A stretch of 9,128 nt of DNA from Propionibacteriaceae bacterium (lineage in GTDB: Bacteria; Actinomycetota; Actinomycetes; Propionibacteriales; Propionibacteriaceae), in the NCBI GenBank assembly GCA_003451975.1, contig DMIX01000034.1, positions 1 through 9,128 of the forward strand, in the 5' to 3' direction. The notes under the pieces are model-generated. The model saw only the letters and a list, made by a program, of their open reading frames with translations, was not told where the DNA came from and made no database searches. The translations under genes were made by a program, and so were the position numbers. Below, one piece after another: positions 1 through 5,811 of this stretch; position 1 is the first letter of the stretch, and each line of letters opens with the position of its first letter.

Positions 1-225
1 GCAGGAGGCCCAGCGCACCTGGGCACCCAACTCCACGAGAGTTTCGACGAGGACGGCGGTCTGCACTGTCATGTGAAGCGAACCGGCGATGCGCGCACCG
101 TGCAGCGGCTTGCTTTCCCGGTAACGCTCACGCAGGGCCATCAGTCCCGGCATCTCGTGCTCCGCCAGCGTAATCTGTTCCCGCCCGGAGGCGCCCAACG
201 AGAGGTCTGCAACCCGATATTCCAC
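1..225 (-). CDS. ahcY: Adenosylhomocysteinase, N-terminal 75 residues (3' end beyond window)
   Basis: S-adenosyl-L-homocysteine hydrolase reversibly splits SAH into adenosine and homocysteine in the cytoplasm, relieving product inhibition of SAM-dependent methyltransferases. Only the N-terminus lies here. Translation from the GTG at 225 gives [10 protein letters not shown], then [15 protein letters not shown] at about residues 21-35 and [16 protein letters not shown] at 48-63. These are highly characteristic of the family; H51 and T53 fall in the conserved HMT substrate-binding motif. The frame is open to base 1, so about five sixths of the protein is off the left edge. The GTG fits because homologues begin a few residues before the VADLSL motif and a TAGGAT hexamer lies exactly six bases upstream. 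It is divergent from the thiolase gene across 120 bp. Confidence 0.95.
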   Translation of the reverse strand, partial: MEYRVADLSLGASGREQITLAEHEMPGLMALRERYRESKPLHGARIAGSLHMTVQTAVLVETLVELGAQVRWASC

Positions 226-237
226 CCTGCGATCCTA
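226..237 (-). promoter_or_regulatory. Putative leaderless -10 promoter of ahcY
   Basis: Read on the minus strand, TAGGAT (232-237) is followed by the six bases CGCAGG and then the GTG start. Actinobacterial leaderless transcripts typically have a TANNNT -10 box about six to seven bases before a transcript that begins at the start codon. No convincing -35 box is present. The same nine bases TAGGATCGC occur before the divergent thiolase start. Confidence 0.55.
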
Positions 238-248
238 CCCGTCCCATC

Positions 249-314
249 GAGCGCTCCCGATTCGGTCAACAGCCCCAGCCCAGGGCGGAGCGAATGACCG
301 AAGGTGGAGCGCTC
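249..314. repeat. Imperfect inverted repeat with two GAGCGCTC palindromes in a divergent promoter region
   Basis: The arm at 249-267 (GAGCGCTCCCGATTCGGTC) and the arm at 296-314 (GACCGAAGGTGGAGCGCTC) are inverted copies matching at 16 of 19 positions; c248 and g315 extend the pairing by one. The 28-base centre (268-295) has no obvious content. Each arm contains GAGCGCTC, itself a perfect 8-bp palindrome. The arms lie upstream of the two divergent -10 boxes, near where -35 contacts would be expected. That could make them operator sites or a hairpin in either transcript. No regulator is identifiable from the sequence. Confidence 0.6.
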
Positions 315-333
315 GGCGCGGGGAGGCTGCCGA

Positions 334-345
334 TAGGATCGCGGC
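334..345 (+). promoter_or_regulatory. Putative leaderless -10 promoter of the thiolase-like gene
   Basis: TAGGAT at 334-339, then the six bases CGCGGC, then GTG at 346. The arrangement is identical to that in front of ahcY on the other strand. There is no clear -35 element and no better Shine-Dalgarno site (the AGGA is part of the hexamer itself). Confidence 0.5.
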
Positions 346-1497
346 GTGAGCGAGGTCAGCATTGTCGGAATCGGGCAGGTACCAGTGGTCGCCGCCAGCC
401 CGTTAAGTCTGCGCCAGCTCGGCGCCGAGGCCGCTCGACTCGCGATGGACGATGCTGGCGTGGAGCAGGTCGACGCGATCTTCGTCGGCAACATGCTGGC
501 CGACGAACTGCAGGGCCAGAAGCATCTTGCTGCGCTGATCGCCGACGAAGCGGGCCTGCGTTGGGCCGAGGCTCTGCAGGTGCGAGCGGCGACCGCGACC
601 GGTGCAGCAGCGCTACGAATGGCCTATCTCGCAGTTGCCTCTGGACAGGCCGAGTCCGCGATCGCGCTGGGTGTCGAGAAGATGAGCACCGATCGCGACC
701 AGGTGATCTCGGCGCTCGCCAAAGGTCTGGACGCCGAACTGGAGGTGCCCGGTGGCGCGACCTTGCTGAATACCAATGCCCGGCTGATGCAGCTCTACTT
801 GGAGCGTTACCGCTGCCGGATCGATGACTTCGACGGTTTCGCCCTGAACGCCCATGCCAATGCCAACGGCAATGCCAACGCCTTGTTCCACGACCGCACC
901 ATCACCAAGGAGAGCATCGACGCCGCCCCGGTGGTGTCGCCACCGCTGCGCCGCTTCGACGCCGCCCCGATCTGCGACGGAGCCGCCGCCGTTGTACTCA
1001 CCCGCACCGATCAGGCCCGCGCCTTCCACCACCAGCCGGTCAAGATGCTCGCCGCCAGCGTGGTGACCGATCGATTCCGCGTTGATGATCGCCCTGATCC
1101 ATTGCGGCTGGAGGCGTCGGCGCGCTCGGCGCGCTCGGCGTTCAAGCGCGCCAATGTGCATCGCAGCGACGTCGATCTGTTCGAAGTTCACGACGCCTTC
1201 TCGATCATGGCCGCTTTGATCCTGGAGGCGGTGGGGTTCGCAGAACCCGGGCACGGGTGGCGCTTGGCCGCCGACGGTGAGATCTTCCGAGACGGCTCGA
1301 TTCCCATTTCCACCATGGGCGGGCTCAAGGGTCGCGGACATCCCATCGGGGCGTCAGCGATTTATCAGACCTGCGAAATCGTGCAACAGCTGACCGGAAC
1401 TGCCGGGGTCAATCAGCTTCCCGATCCCCGGATCGGCCTCTTGCAGAGTGTCGGCGGTGCTGGCAGCACTGTGCTCACCCACCTGTTCGGGCTGTGA
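346..1497 (+). CDS. Thiolase-superfamily protein (SCP-x/acetyl-CoA acetyltransferase-like) lacking the nucleophilic cysteine
   Basis: A 383-residue protein, full length for the SCP-x/archaeal-type thiolase group. Recognisable blocks in order are: N-terminal VSIVGIGQVPV; AYLAVASGQAESAIALGVEKM (residues 93-113); FDGFALNAHANAN; the DGAAAVVLTR strand; FEVHDAFS; GGLKGRGHPIGAS, which keeps the C-terminal catalytic histidine; and a final QSVGGAGSTV. In active thiolases the nucleophile sits in a V-x-A-A-C-A-S-G motif. Here the same block reads VRAATATG, so Thr83 (codon ACC at 592-594) replaces Cys. It therefore probably does not do classical thiolysis via an acyl-cysteine intermediate. Thiolase-fold aldolases such as steroid-degrading Ltp2 work without that chemistry but partner with a DUF35 protein, and none is visible here. 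The start GTG is set by the conserved N-terminus and the upstream hexamer. The fold is secure; the function is unknown. Confidence 0.88.
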   Translation: MSEVSIVGIGQVPVVAASPLSLRQLGAEAARLAMDDAGVEQVDAIFVGNMLADELQGQKHLAALIADEAGLRWAEALQVRAATATGAAALRMAYLAVASGQAESAIALGVEKMSTDRDQVISALAKGLDAELEVPGGATLLNTNARLMQLYLERYRCRIDDFDGFALNAHANANGNANALFHDRTITKESIDAAPVVSPPLRRFDAAPICDGAAAVVLTRTDQARAFHHQPVKMLAASVVTDRFRVDDRPDPLRLEASARSARSAFKRANVHRSDVDLFEVHDAFSIMAALILEAVGFAEPGHGWRLAADGEIFRDGSIPISTMGGLKGRGHPIGASAIYQTCEIVQQLTGTAGVNQLPDPRIGLLQSVGGAGSTVLTHLFGL

Positions 1498-1516
1498 GCA
1501 TCGCCAGCTCCGCCGG

Positions 1517-2668
1517 TCACTGATTGTCCGGTTCGGGAGCAAAGTGCGGGCTCACAGCCACGGCCAGGACCATCTGATCTGTAGGCGTCGACTCTGCCAA
1601 CTGTGGAAGCTCCCGCGTCTGAACCAAAGACAGATCCTTGTCCGAGTAGATGTTCAGATGAGCACTCGAATGGTCCTGGACATACACGAACTGAACCACC
1701 CAACCACCACTGTGAACCCAGCTCTGAATCTGCCCGTCACTAACCTCCAAGCCATCCCGAATCTCGTTAGTCACCCCAGTCTTCAGATCAGCCCGCCAAG
1801 CCGCTCCCGCGCTGTCCACCCACAGAAGCTTGCCGTCCACTAGCCAAGTCGGGACCTCCGTGTCGGACAACACTCTGCTGTCGACCGCGAACCGGTTTGG
1901 CCCGCTCCTCAGCGGAGTGCGCCGCACGGAGCCGTTCGCCGTACTCCACTGCCAGGCTTCAAGCTCAGGTAAGTGGGAGTTACTGTCGGCGTACCACAGC
2001 ACGACTACTCCGTCATCCAGACACGGTGCGTCATCGCCGTTCACCAAGACGCCCGCCTGTTCGGTCCCTATGGCCTGTGGCGCCCCACCGCCAATGGGAT
2101 CAAGCCGCGTGAGTGCCGACCAGTCACCCGAAATGGTCTTCGCCCCAGCGGAGTAGACCCCGCCGGCGCAAGAGGAAAATGTGCCCGCCATGCTGTCCAG
2201 CAGGTCTGCCTGGGATTGTTCGTGGATACCGGAGTAGACCCCGATGCCGGTGTGGTTCTGACCTGCCGACAGCCCGTCGTTGAACAGCACGACTCGACGC
2301 CCGTCAGGCCCGCCTTGCATCCCGACCAGGGTGTCCGCCGCTCGCGAACGGGTACTGCGCTCCAGTCGATCGGAAATCTGAAAATCAGTCGTCTGATCGA
2401 CGAAGAACAACCCCGTCTCATCCCAGATCAACCGCGGCACCCGAATCCCCTGATGGGAAACCATCGACACCGGGCCGTCGCGGTCATACAGGACCACCCG
2501 ACCACCAGTCGTGGCATCGTTAGTGAACTGAGTGATGTACACCGCCACATCGGCATCGCCCAAACCGGTCGACTGCGGCAGCTCCGCCGCCGACGGTCCG
2601 GCACACCCAGCCAGGGCCATCAGCGTGACACCAAGAGCGCCCCGCTGCCACAACCTCAACGCGATCAC
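1517..2668 (-). CDS. Predicted lipoprotein, possible beta-propeller, function unknown
   Basis: A 383-residue protein that I do not recognise as a named family. The N-terminus has an arginine-containing n-region (residues 1-9), a hydrophobic stretch (10-20) and a lipobox LAGC with Cys22, so it should be lipid-anchored on the outer face of the membrane. The mature part has repeated strand-like segments such as RRVVLFNDG, VVVLWYADS, KLLWVDSAG and WVVQFVYV, each near a polar turn, as in beta-propeller proteins; this is inference from pattern only. Cys168 and Cys216 could form a disulfide. The GTG start overlaps the stop of the upstream hydrolase gene by four bases (GTGA), implying coupled translation and a shared role. 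Its 3' end meets the thiolase gene with only 19 bases between. Hand-counted GC of three 60-base rows is about 57%, lower than the manB block. Confidence 0.75.
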   Translation of the reverse strand: MIALRLWQRGALGVTLMALAGCAGPSAAELPQSTGLGDADVAVYITQFTNDATTGGRVVLYDRDGPVSMVSHQGIRVPRLIWDETGLFFVDQTTDFQISDRLERSTRSRAADTLVGMQGGPDGRRVVLFNDGLSAGQNHTGIGVYSGIHEQSQADLLDSMAGTFSSCAGGVYSAGAKTISGDWSALTRLDPIGGGAPQAIGTEQAGVLVNGDDAPCLDDGVVVLWYADSNSHLPELEAWQWSTANGSVRRTPLRSGPNRFAVDSRVLSDTEVPTWLVDGKLLWVDSAGAAWRADLKTGVTNEIRDGLEVSDGQIQSWVHSGGWVVQFVYVQDHSSAHLNIYSDKDLSLVQTRELPQLAESTPTDQMVLAVAVSPHFAPEPDNQ

Positions 2669-3462
2669 GGGACGTAACTCGACGTCAGACCGCTGCGCTC
2701 AATATCCCAGGGGAACACTGCGAAATAGTCTCCATTGCCAGCCGTGTAACCGTCCAAGTCGATGCCCGCCTTGTTCTTGTAGGACCCCCACACCAATTCG
2801 GAGCAATTCGCCCGTTTCGCGGGATTCAAGTTTACGGGGATACCTGGTGTCATCGGAACATGCACCGTCGTGCCGTCGCGGAACTTGTTCGTGTAGTACA
2901 TGTAGTTGTAATTCTGCCCCTCATAAGTCGCTTTCGCATAATCGGCGACCACGTACTGCTTCTGGATGCTAAGGACCGTTGTCATGTAGACAGTCCCGAC
3001 ACCAACTTGAACGCTACGCGAAGGCTGAATTTGTGCCTTCTTCCCAGCGCCAGGGGCGTGAAGGATCGATGCTTGTCGATAGTAGAGCCCGGTGTGTCCG
3101 AAGTTGACCCCGCCGGATTGCGATCCCAGAGTGCTGACGAAGATGTCACCGGCCCATTTCGCCGTCCGCGCAGGAACGCTGTATTCCTGAACTGTGAAGC
3201 CGCCGGCGGACATCGCACCGGCAATCCTGCGGCGCTTCTTGTTGTATGCCACCTCCTTGTTGATCGAGGAAATGACCGCCTTAAGCTCCTTCCGGTAGCT
3301 GGTGTGACGCCTCTTGGCTAGGTACTGGACGCTAGCCTTCAGCTTGGCCTTCTTCACTCCAGGCACCATCTTGGCCAGCTTGTTCAGGTTGTCGACGGCC
3401 TGCGCCTGTGAAGGCGCAAAACCGAATGCCAGTGGAACCGCAACCACGACAGCAACGAACAT
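2665..3462 (-). CDS. Exported YiiX/YebB-like permuted NlpC/P60 cysteine hydrolase
   Basis: A 265-residue predicted secreted protein. Residues 1-22 form a hydrophobic signal segment ending in SQAQA, a signal peptidase I site. A lysine-rich helical region follows (about 27-82). The catalytic domain then shows GDIFVS (105-110), FGHTGLYY with His123, ILHAPG with His135, and NCSELVWGSY with Cys220, closing with FPWDIERSGL. The His-before-Cys order is that of permuted papain-fold enzymes (YiiX/LRAT-like), which act on amide, ester or lipid-linked bonds. The substrate cannot be named. The ATG at 3462 gives an n-region without positive charge. An in-frame CTG at 3477 would add L-R-F-R-R and make a more typical signal peptide, but needs a rare start codon. 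No promoter or strong ribosome site is visible in 3463-3567. It is translationally coupled to the lipoprotein. GC is about 52% in four hand-counted rows. Confidence 0.8.
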   Translation of the reverse strand: MFVAVVVAVPLAFGFAPSQAQAVDNLNKLAKMVPGVKKAKLKASVQYLAKRRHTSYRKELKAVISSINKEVAYNKKRRRIAGAMSAGGFTVQEYSVPARTAKWAGDIFVSTLGSQSGGVNFGHTGLYYRQASILHAPGAGKKAQIQPSRSVQVGVGTVYMTTVLSIQKQYVVADYAKATYEGQNYNYMYYTNKFRDGTTVHVPMTPGIPVNLNPAKRANCSELVWGSYKNKAGIDLDGYTAGNGDYFAVFPWDIERSGLTSSYVP

Positions 3463-3567
3463 TCGACGAAATCTCAGAGGTACTCATCACTCGGGAGCCC
3501 GGGGATGGGCTGCGATCAAGCAAAGCAGTCCCAGCACTCCCCACAACCGGCACGAGAACAGCGTTCC

Positions 3568-4566
3568 CTATGTGAGACGAGTGGTGCCCCCAGGCAGCCC
3601 AGAGTCACCATCCGTCGTCGCAGGCGCGCCGGCGCCACGATCGATGTCAGGTTCCAGGTAGAGCGCCGTCACCCAGGGCTCAGCGCTGCGAATGGCCACC
3701 TCGGCATTGTCGATCACAGTCGCGACCCGGGCCGCAGAGTCGGTGGGTTCGACGGCGATCTTGGCCGCCACCAGGATCTCTTCGGGCCCCAGGTGCAGTG
3801 TCTTCAGATGGATGACTCGGGTCACACCGTCAGCACCGGCCAAGGCATTGGTGATGTTGCTGACCGCCGCCGGGGAAGCCGCTTCACCGAGCAACAGACT
3901 GCGGGTTTCGATGGCCAAGGTGATCGCCACCAGCAACAGCAGAATGCCGATCAGACCAGTTCCGACCGCATCCCAGTAGGGGTTGTGGGTCAGCAGAGTC
4001 ATGCCGACACCGATCAGGGCGAACAGCAGACCCAACAACGCGGCGAAATCCTCCAACAGGACAACCGGCAATTCTGGCGACTTCGAGGTCTTGATGAACC
4101 GCGACCACGACTGGCGTCCCTTACTCGGCAACGATTCGGCGACTGCCGTCCGCAAACTAGCGCCCTCGGCCACGACCGCCAAGCCCAATACCACCAGCGG
4201 CACCCACCACCACGCACTGTTCAACAGCTCGTTCGCGTGGCCGGCGAGGGTCTCTTCCACCTTGTGATAGGCCTCATACAGAGCGAACAACCCACCCAGA
4301 CTGAACAGGATGATCGACACCAGGAAGGCACTGATGTAGCGAGCCCGCCCGTAACCGAAGGGGTGTTCGGCGGTGGCCTGTTTCTTCGCCGTGGCACCAC
4401 CACGCAGCAGCAGAATCTGGTTGGCCGAATCAGCCACCGAATGCACGCCCTCGGCCAACATCGACGCTGCACCGGTCAGCGCCCAGGCACCGAATTTGGT
4501 GGCGGCGATGAAGAGATTGGCGCTCAGCGCAGCGATGACTGCCTTGTTACTTTGATGACTGCTCAC
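3568..4566 (-). CDS. Cation diffusion facilitator (CDF) metal transporter, SLC30A9-like
   Basis: A 332-residue inner-membrane cation/proton antiporter of the CDF family; the metal is probably a divalent cation such as Zn or Mn but is not determinable. Hydrophobic segments fall near residues 10-35, 78-100, 121-137, 170-192 and 200-220. The second conserved membrane region reads AEGVHSVADSANQ (residues 38-50), with Glu39, His42 and Asp46 in metal-site positions. A later helix carries LEDFAALLGL (171-180), typical of the SLC30A9-like branch. The soluble C-terminal domain (about 230-310) includes LKTLHLGPEEILVAAKI. I chose GTG at 4566 over an in-frame GTG at 4611 because an AGGA ribosome site lies nine bases upstream and the extra 15 residues are arginine/tryptophan-rich and unlike the family. 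It follows the SIS gene by 57 bases, probably in the same transcript. Confidence 0.9.
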   Translation of the reverse strand: MSSHQSNKAVIAALSANLFIAATKFGAWALTGAASMLAEGVHSVADSANQILLLRGGATAKKQATAEHPFGYGRARYISAFLVSIILFSLGGLFALYEAYHKVEETLAGHANELLNSAWWWVPLVVLGLAVVAEGASLRTAVAESLPSKGRQSWSRFIKTSKSPELPVVLLEDFAALLGLLFALIGVGMTLLTHNPYWDAVGTGLIGILLLLVAITLAIETRSLLLGEAASPAAVSNITNALAGADGVTRVIHLKTLHLGPEEILVAAKIAVEPTDSAARVATVIDNAEVAIRSAEPWVTALYLEPDIDRGAGAPATTDGDSGLPGGTTRLT

Positions 4567-4575
4567 GGCGCACCA

Positions 4576-4579
4576 TCCT
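4576..4579 (-). promoter_or_regulatory. Ribosome binding site deciding the CDF start
   Basis: AGGA on the minus strand, nine bases before the GTG at 4566. It supports that codon over the upstream GTG at 4611, which has no comparable site. Confidence 0.5.
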
Positions 4580-4623
4580 GCCAGAACCCAGCGGGGGCGC
4601 GAGCACCGCACTGGCGAGGTGCG

Positions 4624-5637
4624 TCACCGGCGCCGCGCGAGCCCGATCCGCAGATAGCTGGCAGCGAAAAGGCCCTTCAGTAACACGGTGACGTACCGCT
4701 CCACCGGATCACCTTGGTCATGGGCCAGGTCGGAGATCATGACGTCCTGGGTCTGAGCCAAAGCCGAGAGCCGGCGTCGCTCCTCCATCGCCTGCTCGTC
4801 GTCGCGACCATCGTCGATCATCACCAATCCGGGACGCCGCAGCGGCGCGTCATCTTCGAAGGGATCGGCGAAGGGGTCTCGAGGCGGGACGTCCGACAGC
4901 AGCGGTTCCAGGGCGCCTGTGTCGGCGGAAAGCACCACTCGTCCACTCGCCGCCCGCAGCGCCTCGGCGATGCGGCGGCTGGCACGCGCCGCCAAAATCG
5001 ACCCCCCCCACACCAACGGCGCCGCGTCAGCGAGTTCCAGGGCCACGGCTTTGGCCGGGTTCTGCGAGATATCCAACTGGGCGGAGGACTCGGTAGCTAC
5101 CGCATCCATGGCATCGGCCACATCAGGGATGGAGATCTCCGGCCCGAGTCCCAGCCGATTCACAGCGGCCAAGGCGACGATGGCGGCGGCCAGTGGGTCC
5201 CCGGTGGTCGTCGGCAGCAAGGTGGTGGCCGAGGAACCGGCCTCTTGGGCCAACAGCGAGTCCGGAGGTGCCACGATCAACAATCGGCAGCCACGGCGTA
5301 CCACCTCGAAGGCGCCCGCAAGACTGGCCTTGTCACCGCCACCCAGGACGACGACGACGTCCAGCGGGCCCACCCAGCCCGGGAGCCCCAACCGAGGCCA
5401 GGCGACCAGTGGCACCGGGCAGGTGGGTTCCAGAACCGCACGCAACAGGCGCGCCTCGGGCCCGAAGGTGATCATGGCGCGAATCTGGTCTTCCCGACCG
5501 AGTTGGGCCAGCGAGTCCTGTGCCATCAGCGCCTCCCGGCGCAGCCGCGCGCCGGATTCGGCCAATGGCCGCAAAATGTCATCGGCTTCGCTCAGCGCGA
5601 CTGGGTCTTCCAGTCTCGAATCCTCGAAGTCGTCCAC
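4624..5637 (-). CDS. SIS-domain protein, phosphoglucose/phosphomannose isomerase-like (Rv3256c-type)
   Basis: A 337-residue cytoplasmic protein of the actinobacterial type encoded beside manB (Mycobacterium Rv3256c). The sugar isomerase (SIS) fold is suggested by VVVVLGGGDKASLAGAF (residues 94-110), then GCRLLIVAPPDSLLAQEA (116-133), and a second-half motif PLVWGGSILAARASRRIAEAL (207-227, from AAPLVWGG onward). These parallel the phospho-sugar loops of archaeal-type bifunctional phosphoglucose/phosphomannose isomerases, but I cannot confirm the catalytic residues. A role feeding mannose-6-phosphate to ManB is plausible; a regulatory SIS role is the alternative. The GTG start lies three bases after the Trm112-like stop, with AGGA seven bases upstream inside that gene's end. 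The acidic insert at about residues 253-265 and the arginine-rich tail LARRR are unremarkable. Confidence 0.8.
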   Translation of the reverse strand: MDDFEDSRLEDPVALSEADDILRPLAESGARLRREALMAQDSLAQLGREDQIRAMITFGPEARLLRAVLEPTCPVPLVAWPRLGLPGWVGPLDVVVVLGGGDKASLAGAFEVVRRGCRLLIVAPPDSLLAQEAGSSATTLLPTTTGDPLAAAIVALAAVNRLGLGPEISIPDVADAMDAVATESSAQLDISQNPAKAVALELADAAPLVWGGSILAARASRRIAEALRAASGRVVLSADTGALEPLLSDVPPRDPFADPFEDDAPLRRPGLVMIDDGRDDEQAMEERRRLSALAQTQDVMISDLAHDQGDPVERYVTVLLKGLFAASYLRIGLARRR

Positions 5638-5640
5638 GCC

Positions 5641-5811
5641 TCAGTCCTGACGGGCCTGGTCCACGAGCAGGATCGGGATGCCGTCACGAACCGGATAGGT
5701 CAGTCGGCAACTCGTGCAAGCCAGTTCGTTGGACTCGTAGTCCCAGGCGAATTTGGTGCGGCACGAAGGGCAGACCAGCACATCCATCAGTTCGGCGGGC
5801 AATTCCTCCAT
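5641..5811 (-). CDS. Trm112-like small zinc-ribbon protein
   Basis: A 56-residue protein, MEELPAELMDVLVCPSC then a second CTSC pair, ending GIPILLVDQARQD. Cys14/Cys17 and Cys32/Cys35 form two CxxC knuckles that should bind one zinc. VRDGIPILL is the family's C-terminal signature. In eukaryotes and archaea Trm112 activates SAM-dependent methyltransferases; the bacterial homologues (YcaR-like) are poorly understood. Its start shares one base with the manB stop (TGATG), and it has a strong GGAAGGAA ribosome site six bases upstream inside manB. The SIS gene starts three bases after its stop. This packing shows it is part of the manB operon and not a stray ORF. Confidence 0.9.
   Translation of the reverse strand: MEELPAELMDVLVCPSCRTKFAWDYESNELACTSCRLTYPVRDGIPILLVDQARQD

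Larger units (their letters stand above)
1517..3462 (-). other. GC-poor two-gene islet inserted in a conserved housekeeping block
   Basis: The hydrolase and lipoprotein genes lie between the CDF transporter and the thiolase/ahcY side of an otherwise recognisable actinobacterial neighbourhood. Hand counts of sampled rows give about 52% GC (hydrolase) and 57% (lipoprotein), against about 67-70% in sampled manB/SIS rows. No integrase, transposase, terminal repeats or tRNA scar is visible. Horizontal acquisition is an inference from composition and context only. Confidence 0.4.

Noticed and set aside
226..345. SAH riboswitch upstream of ahcY
   Set aside because: Considered because of the ahcY context and GGAGCGC-like strings, but I could not lay out the conserved riboswitch core or its pseudoknot in this region. 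A start at a leaderless promoter would also leave no room for a leader RNA.
850..885. Repeated Asn-Ala codons (HANANGNANA) in the thiolase-like gene
   Set aside because: Relatives have an Asn/Ala-rich NAHxNA segment at this place, so it is a normal family feature with minor repetition.
1122..1139. Two tandem copies of GCGCTCGGC in the thiolase-like gene
   Set aside because: Only two nine-base units coding Ala-Arg-Ser repeats in a helix; likely simple slippage in GC-rich DNA with no separate function.
1498..1516. Terminator between the thiolase and lipoprotein genes
   Set aside because: The 19-base gap and its flanks contain no stable stem that I could pair.
1973..2677. 234-codon plus-strand frame opposite the lipoprotein gene
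   Set aside because: The minus-strand ORF has a lipobox, full length and a GTGA link to the hydrolase; the plus-strand frame has no signal or motif.
3496..3511. AGCCC/GGGCT hairpin upstream of the hydrolase
   Set aside because: A five-base stem with no T-run is expected by chance in this composition; it was not called a terminator or operator.
3505..4683. 392-codon plus-strand frame opposite the CDF gene
   Set aside because: It is Gln/Arg-rich antisense shadow; the minus strand encodes a clear CDF transporter with membrane motifs.
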